Assembly (NCBI GenBank): GCA_016191785.1
Contig: JACPVJ010000082.1
Location: 1-64,000, forward strand
Length of the DNA stretch: 64,000 bases
Origin: Myxococcales bacterium
Lineage (GTDB): Bacteria; Myxococcota_A; Polyangia; Polyangiales; Polyangiaceae
Reading direction: 5' to 3'
The notes beneath the pieces are model-generated. The model was not told where the DNA came from, searched no databases, and saw nothing but the letters and a program-made list of their open reading frames with translations. The position numbers were made by a program, and so were the translations under genes. How positions within the stretch are numbered: position 1 is the first letter of the stretch; each line of letters begins with the position of its first letter. Shown here in pieces: positions 25,486-38,180 of this stretch.

Positions 25486-28181
25486 TCGAGCACCGGCTTT
25501 CCGTAGTAGATGTCCGTGTTGAACTGGTACGACATGGCGACGTCGATCACGCCGTCGCCGTTGAAGTCGCCCGAGAGCAGGCTCAGCGGGAAGTTGTCGT
25601 CGTAGGTGTTGCCCCCGGCCGAGTGCAGCGTGAGAGAGTTGCTCACGGTCTTCGAAGGCCAGTCGACCTCGGCCACGTACAGGGCAAACTCGACCTCATC
25701 CGAGCCCTCGGGCACCACGAGCGCGAAGTAGGCCAGTTCGAGCTCGGGATCACCGTCCGCGTTCAAGGGCTCGATGGCAAAGGGGTAGACCCCGGGCGGG
25801 AACACGAGCTCGACCTTCGAGAGCGGGTCGCCGTCGGGCAGCACCACCACGCGAGACTCGAAGGCATCGGCCGTGGCCGTCAACCCCATCAGCACCAGAT
25901 CCGGGGAGCCGGTGCCGTCGAAGTTCGCGACCTTGACCTCGCCGTGGAGGAGCTCGTCGCCTTGGGGTTCGACCTTGCCGGGGTTCGCCGCCAGGCCCGC
26001 GGTGGCGTTCAAGTAGCAGCCTGCGCTCCGAGCGAAGTGCATGCCGATCGTCAGGTCTTCGAGCTCGAACGACTTGGTGACGTCCCAACGGTCTTTGGCG
26101 ACCTTGGCGACCAAGAGTCGGGACCCTTTCTTCGGGGCCTCGTTGGGCGAGACGATGAACAGCTCGTCGAGCTGGTCGGAGTCCTGGTCGAACGCGACGA
26201 GGTGTGCCGCGCAGGGGTCGACGTACTCCTTCAGGTCGCTGAGGTTCGTCGGGATCGTGGACCCGACCGAGATCGCCGCGTCCCCGGAGGTGGGCGCGAG
26301 CCAGAGCCGCGTGCCCTTCTCGCCGCGGCCGAGGACCGCGATGTCCTTCTGAGAGCCCGCGCCCACGAACCGACCCAGCATGACCGCCGCGGGCGCGTCG
26401 GGGTTCTCGTTACCGTACGACAGCTCGAACGGCGACTGCATCTGCCGGTTGTTCGCGCCGTTGAAGATCGCCACCGACAGCACCTTCTCCTGGTCGAGCC
26501 CGAGCACGCCCACGTCGGTCATCAGGTCGAGGCCCCGCATCGCCAGGTGCCCCGGCGCCATGCCGTCGATTCGCCCGAGCTCGCCCATGCGCTTCGGTGG
26601 GTTGGGCGGGCCTTGCACGTTGCCAAAGGCGACGGTGAACACCTTGCCCGGGTTCTGGTCCGGGTTCTCGCCGCCGCCTGCCAGCACTCCGCCCTCTTTC
26701 TGGGCGATGGCCAGGTCGAGGACCAGGTCGCCGTCGAAGTCCCCGACGGTCAGCGCCGTGGGTTCGCCGTCGGTCGGGATCTCGTGCGCCGTCGGGAAGC
26801 GCGTGTGGTTGCCGTCCAGGAAATACAAGTTGCGCGACCCGGCGACGATAGCCGCCAGGTCGGCGATGCCGTTGGCGTTGAAGTCGGCGATCTGCGCCTG
26901 CAAGAACTCGACGTTCCGAATCGTCTTGTCGAAGCAAGTCGGCCCGAGCTTTGGGCACGGGACCTCCGACCAGACCACCTCGTTCGGGAACACCAGATCG
27001 GCCCGCTTGTCACCGTTCAGATCGCCGGCTGCCAGAGGCAACGACCCCGCGGGGAAGCCGGTTTCCGCGGCGGTGTTGTCGACGGCGCCGGGCACGGCCG
27101 GGGAGCTGCTGTTGAAGGTGCCGTCCCCCGCGCCGAACGCGACAAAGGTGGAGTAGACCGAGTTCGACCCCGGACCGAGCACGAACAGGTCCAGGCGCCC
27201 ATCACCGTCCACGTCGACCAACGAGGCTCCGAGCGACACCGCCGCGCCCCCCGCCAGCTTCACTTTTGGCAGCGCACCGAGGTCGTCGTTCCAGGCCAGA
27301 CCGCCGGCCTTGCAGGGCGAGTAGATGGTGATCTCTGGTGAGCCTTCCACCGCGAGCACCAGCTCGTTGCAGGGCGACGTCTCGCGCGCGTCGAGGTTCC
27401 CCACGGGCAAGTCGCCGCTGTCGCTCGCAGGCGTGAGCTTCGACAGCGGGAACGGCAGCTTCACGATCGAAGCACCCCCCGGGTCGTACGCGTCGACGAC
27501 CAACGTGCTGGCGCCGTCCTTCGACGGCGTAAACTCGAGGATCTCGTCGAGCACGTACAGGAACTCCTTCGCCGAGGTGGGCCTCTTCGCCTCGGTGATC
27601 ACGTATCGGGCCTCGGGGTTGCCGACGGCAATCGGCGAGTACGCCATGGGCCGAAGGGCCTTCTGTGGCGTCCCGAGCAGGACGCCGAGCGCGCGTTGCG
27701 TGCCGTGGGCCAGGTCGTCCACCGTGTCCGCACTGAGCGAGCCCACCGCCGGCAGAATCGGGCGGGACTTGAACCGCGCGGTCTCGAGCATCGCGCCCCC
27801 ACCGTAGCGGGCGACGATCTCACCGCTGGGACTCACGCTCACCAGATCTGCCGGGCGCGACCCGTTGAGCTCACCCACCACTACCCCGATCTGCTCGTCG
27901 GTGATGATCGCCTGGGCCGGGTTGAACTCACCGGTCGGCGCCCGACAGATGGCGTCGGCCCCGCACACCCACCCCGGCTTGCACTCCCCCGCGGTCTCGC
28001 ACGCGAAGCGGCACGCGCCGGCCTTTCCGGCGGGGTTGCAGCCCGAGTCGCCGTCGCAGTCCTCGCCGGCCTCGACCACGCCGTTGCCGCAGACCCCGCC
28101 CGGGATGTCTTCCAGCTCGGTGCAGGCCCCGACGACCAGTGCTGCGCCCACGAGGCCCAGCCGCATCAACAGGTCTTTCAT
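25482..28181 (-). CDS. Large FG-GAP/VCBS-repeat lipoprotein
   Basis: The 899-residue protein has lipobox LVVGAC (Cys20), a Cys-rich myxobacterial motif CGNGVVEAGEDCDGD near 33-47, and then a long series of FG-GAP-type beta-propeller blades. Calcium-loop sequences DVDGDGRLDLFVLG, DLNGDKRADLVFP, DFNANGIADLAAI, DFDGDLVLDLAIA and a final DFNGDGVIDVAMS mark successive blades. Such propellers sit outside the cell and bind ligands or matrix. It starts two bases after the kinase stop and overlaps the TPR/PEGA gene, so kinase, propeller lipoprotein and PEGA protein form a tight operon. A surface sensor or adhesin role coupled to the kinase is inference. Confidence 0.85.
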   Translation of the reverse strand: MKDLLMRLGLVGAALVVGACTELEDIPGGVCGNGVVEAGEDCDGDSGCNPAGKAGACRFACETAGECKPGWVCGADAICRAPTGEFNPAQAIITDEQIGVVVGELNGSRPADLVSVSPSGEIVARYGGGAMLETARFKSRPILPAVGSLSADTVDDLAHGTQRALGVLLGTPQKALRPMAYSPIAVGNPEARYVITEAKRPTSAKEFLYVLDEILEFTPSKDGASTLVVDAYDPGGASIVKLPFPLSKLTPASDSGDLPVGNLDARETSPCNELVLAVEGSPEITIYSPCKAGGLAWNDDLGALPKVKLAGGAAVSLGASLVDVDGDGRLDLFVLGPGSNSVYSTFVAFGAGDGTFNSSSPAVPGAVDNTAAETGFPAGSLPLAAGDLNGDKRADLVFPNEVVWSEVPCPKLGPTCFDKTIRNVEFLQAQIADFNANGIADLAAIVAGSRNLYFLDGNHTRFPTAHEIPTDGEPTALTVGDFDGDLVLDLAIAQKEGGVLAGGGENPDQNPGKVFTVAFGNVQGPPNPPKRMGELGRIDGMAPGHLAMRGLDLMTDVGVLGLDQEKVLSVAIFNGANNRQMQSPFELSYGNENPDAPAAVMLGRFVGAGSQKDIAVLGRGEKGTRLWLAPTSGDAAISVGSTIPTNLSDLKEYVDPCAAHLVAFDQDSDQLDELFIVSPNEAPKKGSRLLVAKVAKDRWDVTKSFELEDLTIGMHFARSAGCYLNATAGLAANPGKVEPQGDELLHGEVKVANFDGTGSPDLVLMGLTATADAFESRVVVLPDGDPLSKVELVFPPGVYPFAIEPLNADGDPELELAYFALVVPEGSDEVEFALYVAEVDWPSKTVSNSLTLHSAGGNTYDDNFPLSLLSGDFNGDGVIDVAMSYQFNTDIYYGKPVLE

Positions 28182-28182
28182 C

Positions 28183-29772
<1,590 letters not shown>

Positions 29773-29840
29773 CCTCGGGCCCTCGGGAGCCCCCGAAGAC
29801 TACCCCGGTCGCCGACCGGTGGCCACGATCCGCGCACGGA

Positions 29841-32237
29841 TCAGTCCAGCCGCACCGGCAGCGCCATGGCCTCGGCGGCTCGCTCCTTTTCGTACAAATA
29901 AGCGTAAGCGGCCCGGCTCGCGAGCACCCGTTTGGTATAGCGCCGCGTCTCGGTGATCGGGATCAGCTCGACCCACAGGTCGAGCTCGGCCCGCGGACGC
30001 TCACGCAGCCAGCGACGCGGCCGGCCAGGGCCGGCGTTGTAACCGGGGATGGCGAGCAGCGAGTTCTCGGCGAACGTCTTCTGGGTGAGCTCCGAGAGGC
30101 CGCGAGTGCCGAGGGCGATGTTCACGCTGGGCTGCTTCAGGCTCGCCGGGTCCGAGGGCAAGCCGGTGGGCTTCGCGATGAGCTTGGCGGTGGGGACGAT
30201 CAGCTGCATCAGCCCGTATGCGTCGGCGGGGCTCACTGCGTTCGGATCGAACGCGCTCTCTTCGCGCATCACGGCGTACACGAGCGACTCGGGCACCCCG
30301 TTCTTCTTGGTCTCGCGCTGCACGATCGCGCGGTACGGTCGCGGGTACGCCAGCTGCCAGGCCTTGGCCCAGTCGCCGGCGGGCCAGCGACCGAGCCAGT
30401 CGGTCAGCATGCCCCGGGCGATCACGTGCGCGTCGCGCGCCGAGCCCGCCCGAGAGTAGAGCAGCGACAGCGCCCACAAGAATCGCGGCGTCGCGCCCGG
30501 CTTCGCGATGCCGAGCGCTTCGACCTCGCGCCGCGCTTGATCGAGCTCACCCTGGCGCAGAAGCTCCATCGCTCGACTGAACCCCGGCGTGTCGAACTCG
30601 GGCTGGTGCTCGATGCTGAACGGCTGAGTGGCCGCCTTCTTCTCGGCCTCTTCCAGCACCTGCTTGGCGCGGGCCGGATCCCGCTCGACCAGGCGGGACC
30701 AGGCGTGGAGCATGTAATACGACAGCGGCAGCTCGCGAACGATGGCCTCGAGCTCGGCAAAGCCCCGAGCCGCGTCACCCGTCTCGATCCACGCGCGCGC
30801 CAAGAAGTAGCGCTCGCGGCCGCTGTGCTCGGTTCCCCGAGCGCTGTCGTTCTTGGCGATGGTCGCGGCGACCTTGTCGAGCACGTTTGCGGCGCCCGAC
30901 CAGTCGCCCTTCTCGATCCGACGCAGCGCCAGCCGAAATACCGCGTCCAGGACCACGTCGCCCTCGGGGTAGTCGTCCATGATGGTGGACAAGAGCTCGG
31001 TGAATCGCGCCTCGACGCCCAGCTCGAAATACGCCAGCGCGGCGCCCATCCGGGCGTCGTCGGCCAGGCGGTGCTTGGGCAAGAGCTTCTCGAGCTCCGT
31101 GTAGCGCTGCACCGCCTGCATCTGACGGCCGTCGGCGGCGGCTTGCTTGCCGGCCAGGAAAAGCGCCCGCGCCAAGAGGTCGTCGTCGGACTTGCAGTGC
31201 CCCACGACCTCGTCGAAGGCCTCGGCCGATCGGGCGGACTCGCGCTTGAGCGAGATCGCCTTGGCGCGCCAGAACGACGCCTCGCAACCCTGCGCGTTCC
31301 ACCGCTCGGACTTGTCCAGCGAGGCGATCAGCGCGTCCGCGGTCTTCTCGGCCTCCGCCTCGAGCTTCGCCTCGACCAGCGCCTTCAGGCGCAAGAGCTC
31401 TTCCTCGCGGGTCGGGCGCGAAAGCCGCTGGCGCTCGGCCGGGGGCAACGCGTCGAGCGCGCGCTTCTCGAGCTTGCGGGCCCGATCCAAGATCGGCACC
31501 GCGGCCGCGTTCTCGGCGGCGCTGCGGCGGGCCAGGCCCAGGGCTTCGCGCTGGTCCGCAAGCGCGCCGTCCCCGGCGCCACCCGAGGCGCGGTCGAGCA
31601 AGAGCGCGGCCAGCCGGAGGGCGAAGTCTGTGGCCTGCGGCGGTCGGGTCGCCAAGTGTGCGCGCCACGCGTCGATGGCGGTGTCCCGCTTGCCGGCCTT
31701 GAGGGCCGCCTCCGCGAGCAGCAATCGCGAATCGAGGGCGATGGGCTGGTCCTTCGGAACCCGCTCGAACTGCCCGATGGCCTGCTCGGTCTTCCCGGCG
31801 CGAAGCATGACGCGGCCGGCGGCCAGCGTGGCGTACCCGCTGAGGGGCCAACGCTCCTGCGCGGCCAGCTCGTACGAAGCCTGCGCCCCCTTCAGATCGC
31901 CGGACAGCTCGCGCAGGCGCCCGAGCAACATCTGGAACCGCGCGACGTTCTTGGGCGAGGCCTCGACCTTGCCCATCTGCGCTTCGACCTCGCGCGCGGC
32001 CGCGGCGTGGTTGCCCGCCTCGACCTGCTTCTGAGCCCTGGCCAGCACCGGCTCGGCCATGAGCGGCTGGAACTCGGCGATCGAGATCTCGTCCTTGATG
32101 ACCACCGGCACCGCTTTGGAAAGGGCCGTGCCGCCGTCGCTGCCGATCGGGGTCTGCACGCCGTGCGACCCCACCGGAGCTTGTTGGGCGGAGCACGCCA
32201 CGATCGCCGCGCCGGCGAGAGCCCAGGCGAGCCTCAC
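29841..32237 (-). CDS. Soluble lytic murein transglycosylase (Slt-like) with TPR superhelix
   Basis: GTG at 32237 overlaps the upstream stop as GTGA and starts a lipoprotein-like signal (MRLAWALAGAAIVAC, Cys15), giving 798 residues. About 600 residues of TPR-like helical repeats are followed by an SLT catalytic domain. The catalytic Glu lies in YAVMREESAFDPNAVSP, followed by AYGLMQLIVPTA and GYNAGPGR. This cleaves peptidoglycan between N-acetylmuramic acid and N-acetylglucosamine to give anhydro ends. The helical ring plus C-terminal catalytic domain resembles Slt70. The long frame extending upstream to 32744 is antisense-type and rejected. Confidence 0.88.
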   Translation of the reverse strand: MRLAWALAGAAIVACSAQQAPVGSHGVQTPIGSDGGTALSKAVPVVIKDEISIAEFQPLMAEPVLARAQKQVEAGNHAAAAREVEAQMGKVEASPKNVARFQMLLGRLRELSGDLKGAQASYELAAQERWPLSGYATLAAGRVMLRAGKTEQAIGQFERVPKDQPIALDSRLLLAEAALKAGKRDTAIDAWRAHLATRPPQATDFALRLAALLLDRASGGAGDGALADQREALGLARRSAAENAAAVPILDRARKLEKRALDALPPAERQRLSRPTREEELLRLKALVEAKLEAEAEKTADALIASLDKSERWNAQGCEASFWRAKAISLKRESARSAEAFDEVVGHCKSDDDLLARALFLAGKQAAADGRQMQAVQRYTELEKLLPKHRLADDARMGAALAYFELGVEARFTELLSTIMDDYPEGDVVLDAVFRLALRRIEKGDWSGAANVLDKVAATIAKNDSARGTEHSGRERYFLARAWIETGDAARGFAELEAIVRELPLSYYMLHAWSRLVERDPARAKQVLEEAEKKAATQPFSIEHQPEFDTPGFSRAMELLRQGELDQARREVEALGIAKPGATPRFLWALSLLYSRAGSARDAHVIARGMLTDWLGRWPAGDWAKAWQLAYPRPYRAIVQRETKKNGVPESLVYAVMREESAFDPNAVSPADAYGLMQLIVPTAKLIAKPTGLPSDPASLKQPSVNIALGTRGLSELTQKTFAENSLLAIPGYNAGPGRPRRWLRERPRAELDLWVELIPITETRRYTKRVLASRAAYAYLYEKERAAEAMALPVRLD

Positions 32238-32728
32238 GCCTTCCTCCCCGGTCCGAAGTGACGCGCGGCCCACCCGTCGGCGACGGCGTCCTCCACCTCG
32301 GCCTCGGCCTCTCGCTCGCGCTCGGCGTGCCAGCCTTCGCGGTGACGTTCGACGGCCTTGGCCTCCGCCTCTGCCCGGGCCAAGGCCTCGCGCGCTCGGT
32401 GCTCCTCGCTCGTCGCGGCGCGGGCCGCCTCCGCGCGCTCGAGCTCGAGCCGCCTGAGCTGCTCGAGGCGCTGCTCGGCCGCCCGCTCGTAGCCGGCCAG
32501 GGCCTCGAGGTCGGCGACCCGGGCCCCGCCCTCTTCGACTCGCGCCTGCTCCGCGCGGCGCTGACCCTGGGCCGCCGCTTCTTCGCCCGCGCGTCGGTGA
32601 CGAGCTCGCTCTTCTTCGCTTCGCGCCTGGGCGGTCGCCGCCGCTCGCTCCGCCACCGCGCGAACGTGCCCGTCGACCGCGTTTCGCCGCACGGTCTTCA
32701 GAGCCTCGAGCGGGTAGCGCCGCTTCAC
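32234..32728 (-). CDS. Coiled-coil protein, FliJ/YscO-like in character
   Basis: The 164-residue protein begins MKRRYPLEALKTVRRNAVD and then is almost entirely Ala/Glu/Arg helices with heptad-like hydrophobic spacing to about 140, so a long coiled coil is expected. It lacks a signal peptide. Size and composition resemble FliJ/YscO-type stalk proteins of type III export ATPases, and the N-terminal motif of basic residues before LxxLxxxR also fits, but no other export gene is nearby and composition alone is weak evidence. Its stop overlaps the start of the transglycosylase gene, suggesting a functional or at least translational link. Confidence 0.55.
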   Translation of the reverse strand: MKRRYPLEALKTVRRNAVDGHVRAVAERAAATAQARSEEERARHRRAGEEAAAQGQRRAEQARVEEGGARVADLEALAGYERAAEQRLEQLRRLELERAEAARAATSEEHRAREALARAEAEAKAVERHREGWHAEREREAEAEVEDAVADGWAARHFGPGRKA

Positions 32729-32807
32729 GGATCGACCCTAGCAAAGCGCAGAGGGCCGGGCGACTTTCCGGGACGGACGTTCAGTCCGCCGGAAGAAACG
32801 GGAGGTT

Positions 32808-36164
<3,357 letters not shown>

Positions 36165-36167
36165 CGA

Positions 36168-36188
36168 GGCTGGGCGTCTATCCCAGCC
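36168..36188 (-). promoter_or_regulatory. Hairpin directly in front of the carB start
   Basis: GGCTGGG (36168-36174) and CCCAGCC (36182-36188) form a perfect 7-bp stem with a 7-base loop. In the carB mRNA the stem ends three bases before the AUG, exactly where a ribosome site should be. No SD is otherwise visible. It might restrict translation initiation. Confidence 0.45.
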
Positions 36189-36236
36189 CTGGTCCGGGGA
36201 GAAGCCGCCTTTCCCCGGGCGCCGGATCGCGGGAGT

Positions 36237-36264
36237 TTGTCGACGGCGAGAGCCGGGCTAAGCT
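36237..36264 (+). promoter_or_regulatory. Candidate promoter giving a near-leaderless transcript
   Basis: TTGTCG (36237-36242), 16 bases, then TAAGCT (36259-36264). The ATG at 36271 lies only six bases downstream, so transcription would start at or next to the start codon, which has no SD. Weak, by eye. Confidence 0.35.
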
Positions 36265-36270
36265 CGCGGC

Positions 36271-37080
36271 ATGCTCGGACGGACGCGCACCCGGTCCCGA
36301 CTGATCTCGACCTTGGTCGCGCTCGCGCTGTCGAGCCAGAGCCTGCCGGCGCTGGGGCAAGACAGCCCCGACGAGCTGGCCCGGCGCCACTTCGAGTCCG
36401 GCGTCGCCTACCTGCAAGAGAGCGACTACGAGAGCGCGCTCCGGGCCTTCGAGAAGGCCTACGAGCTGAGCAAGCGGCCCGATCTCTTGCTCAACATCGC
36501 CACGGTCTACGAACGAAAGGGCGAGCTTGGCGCGGCCGTCTCCTCGCTGAAGAAGTATCTGGAGGTGGCGACCGACGGCGATCAGCGCGCCACCGTCGAG
36601 TCGCGGGTCGCGAACCTCGAGAAGCGCATCGCCGAAAAGCCCCAGGGCAAGCCCGATCTGGGCAACGGTGCGAAGACTCCACCGCCCCCGAGCGGCCCCC
36701 CCACGGCGCCGGTGCCGCCGGGCGAGCAGCCGCCAAGAGAGGCGTCGAGCAACGTCCCGGCGTTCGTCCTGCTCGGCATCGGCGGGATCACCGCCGCCGG
36801 CGCGGTGATCACCGGCGTCTTGGCCAACGGCGAGTACAGCGACGCCAAGGACACCTGCTCGCCGCGCTGCACGAACGACGACGTCTCGGCGGGCAAGACC
36901 TTGGCGCTCACCAGCACCGTCTTGACGGGGGTCGCGGTAGTCAGCGCCAGCGTGGGGGCGGTGCTCTACTTCACCGGCAAGCCCGCGACGAAAGAGAAGG
37001 CGAAGCGGCCCTCGCGCTTCGACCTGGGCTTCGGGGTCGTGCCCGGCAGCGCTGCCGCCTCGGCACGCTGGCGGTTCTGA
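36271..37080 (+). CDS. TPR protein with two C-terminal helices
   Basis: The 269-residue protein has a signal peptide (residues 1-30, ending LPALGQDS) and two TPR units at about 32-118 (ARRHFESGVAYLQESDYESAL and ALRAFEKAYELSKRPDLLLN). A Pro/Gly linker (about 120-160) and two hydrophobic helices (FVLLGIGGITAAGAVITGVL and TSTVLTGVAVVSASVGAVLY) flank a loop with a Cys-x3-Cys pair. It ends ASARWRF. The layout matches the proteins at 16291 and 24259, but without a PEGA domain. It is divergent from carB and followed 10 bases later by the HEWGH gene. Envelope scaffold role is inferred. Confidence 0.78.
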   Translation: MLGRTRTRSRLISTLVALALSSQSLPALGQDSPDELARRHFESGVAYLQESDYESALRAFEKAYELSKRPDLLLNIATVYERKGELGAAVSSLKKYLEVATDGDQRATVESRVANLEKRIAEKPQGKPDLGNGAKTPPPPSGPPTAPVPPGEQPPREASSNVPAFVLLGIGGITAAGAVITGVLANGEYSDAKDTCSPRCTNDDVSAGKTLALTSTVLTGVAVVSASVGAVLYFTGKPATKEKAKRPSRFDLGFGVVPGSAAASARWRF

Positions 37081-37089
37081 GCCCGCGCC

Positions 37090-37494
37090 ATGATCGGCCT
37101 GGTCTGGGAAGCCCCGCAGTCGCTGCTTGGGCTGGCCAACCTTTGGGCGCAGCACCTGCTCGGAAACGTCGAGCGTACCGAGCGCCGGGAAGGCCGCCTG
37201 ATGGTCAAGCTCCGGCGCGCGGGCGCGATCTCGCTGGGCCACTTCGTGTTCTGGAGCACGACGGACACCCGATTCGTGCGGGTGAACCCGGACAACGATC
37301 GCCACGAATGGGGCCACGCCCTCCAGAGCCGCCGCCTAGGCCCCCTGTATTTGCCGGTGGTCGGCGTCCCTTCCTCGCTCCGGGCGCTCTACGCGGCAGC
37401 ACAATGGGTGATCACTCGGCGGCCGTGGGCGGGCTACTACCGCGGGTTCCCCGAGAGCTGGGCCGACCGACTGGGGGGCGCGCGGCGCCCCTGA
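37090..37494 (+). CDS. Small HEWGH-motif protein, possible zincin-like fold
   Basis: The 134-residue protein contains HEWGHALQSRRLGPLYLPVV near 90-109. HEWGH fits the HExxH zinc-metalloprotease motif, and the following helix continues QSRRLGPLYLPVVGVP, a pattern I recall from short uncharacterised bacterial proteins. It starts with a hydrophobic but not cleavable-looking segment (MIGLVWEAPQSLLGLANLWA) and has a second hydrophobic stretch after the motif, so it may be membrane-associated. At this length a full protease is unlikely, but a minimal zinc site is possible. It follows the TPR gene by ten bases. Confidence 0.65.
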   Translation: MIGLVWEAPQSLLGLANLWAQHLLGNVERTERREGRLMVKLRRAGAISLGHFVFWSTTDTRFVRVNPDNDRHEWGHALQSRRLGPLYLPVVGVPSSLRALYAAAQWVITRRPWAGYYRGFPESWADRLGGARRP

Positions 37495-37528
37495 CCCCCT
37501 GGTCACCCGCGCAGGCCCTTCCGAGCGC

Positions 37529-37557
37529 TTGACTGGCGGGCCCCCTTCCGTCATAAG
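37529..37557 (+). promoter_or_regulatory. Candidate sigma-70 promoter of rpmI-rplT-pheS
   Basis: TTGACT (37529-37534), exactly 17 bases, then CATAAG (37552-37557). Match is 5 of 6 at -35 and 4 of 6 at -10 with ideal spacing. Start would be near 37564, leaving about 39 bases of leader before rpmI, which contains CAGGAGTC as ribosome site. Confidence 0.6.
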
Positions 37558-37602
37558 TCCGCGCTCCCGGCGGCCCGGGTGGCCCCACAGGAGTCGACTG
37601 TC

Positions 37603-37800
37603 ATGCCGAAGATGAAGACCAATCGCGCGGCCGCCAAGCGCTTCAAGGTGAGCGGCAAAGGCCGCGTCCGTCGCCCGAAGTGCGGCGCCCAACACAACAT
37701 GATCGGCAAGAGCCGCAAGCGCCGCCGCCGTCTGCGCGACAACGACATGGTGTCGCCGGCGATGGAGCGTCGCGTGAAGATCCTGCTGCCGTACGGCTGA
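37603..37800 (+). CDS. rpmI: 50S ribosomal protein L35
   Basis: ATG at 37603, behind CAGGAG, gives 65 residues beginning MPKMKTNRAAAKRFKVSGKG, the family signature, and ending in a basic stretch (KSRKRRRRLRDNDMVSP) typical of L35. An in-frame ATG at 37579 lies upstream of the ribosome site and is rejected. In most bacteria infC precedes rpmI; here the gene before it is unrelated. The leader is short, so the long L20-binding leader of some species is not evident. Confidence 0.97.
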   Translation: MPKMKTNRAAAKRFKVSGKGRVRRPKCGAQHNMIGKSRKRRRRLRDNDMVSPAMERRVKILLPYG

Positions 37801-37816
37801 AGAGGAGAACCGTCAG

Positions 37817-38173
37817 ATGTCCCGCGTCAAACGAGGTGTCACCGCTCATCGCCGCCACAAGCGGGTCTTCGAGCAGGTCGAAGGCTTCCACGGCGGTCGG
37901 AAGAACCGCTTTCGCCAGGCGTTGCACGTTCTCTGGCACAGCTGGCTGTACGCGTACGAAGGTCGCAAGCTGAAGAAGCGCGACTTCCGCAGCCTGTGGA
38001 TCACCCGCATCAACGCTGCCTGCCGCATCAACGGAACCACGTACTCGAAGCTGATGGGTGCGCTGAAGGCCAGCGAGATCGAGCTCGACCGCAAGGTGCT
38101 CGCCGAAATGGCGGTGAGCGATCCGACTGCGTTCAAGCAGCTGACCGAGCTCGCCGTCGCTGCCGCCAAGTAG
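37817..38173 (+). CDS. rplT: 50S ribosomal protein L20
   Basis: The 118-residue protein begins MSRVKRGVTAHRRHKRVF and contains GFHGGRKNRFRQA, KLKKRDFRSLWITRINAACR and SKLMGALKASEIELDRKVL, all diagnostic of L20, which nucleates early 50S assembly on 23S rRNA and can repress its own operon. AGAGGAGAACCG precedes the ATG. It is 16 bases after rpmI and eight bases before pheS. Confidence 0.98.
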   Translation: MSRVKRGVTAHRRHKRVFEQVEGFHGGRKNRFRQALHVLWHSWLYAYEGRKLKKRDFRSLWITRINAACRINGTTYSKLMGALKASEIELDRKVLAEMAVSDPTAFKQLTELAVAAAK

Positions 38174-38180
38174 CCGGCTC

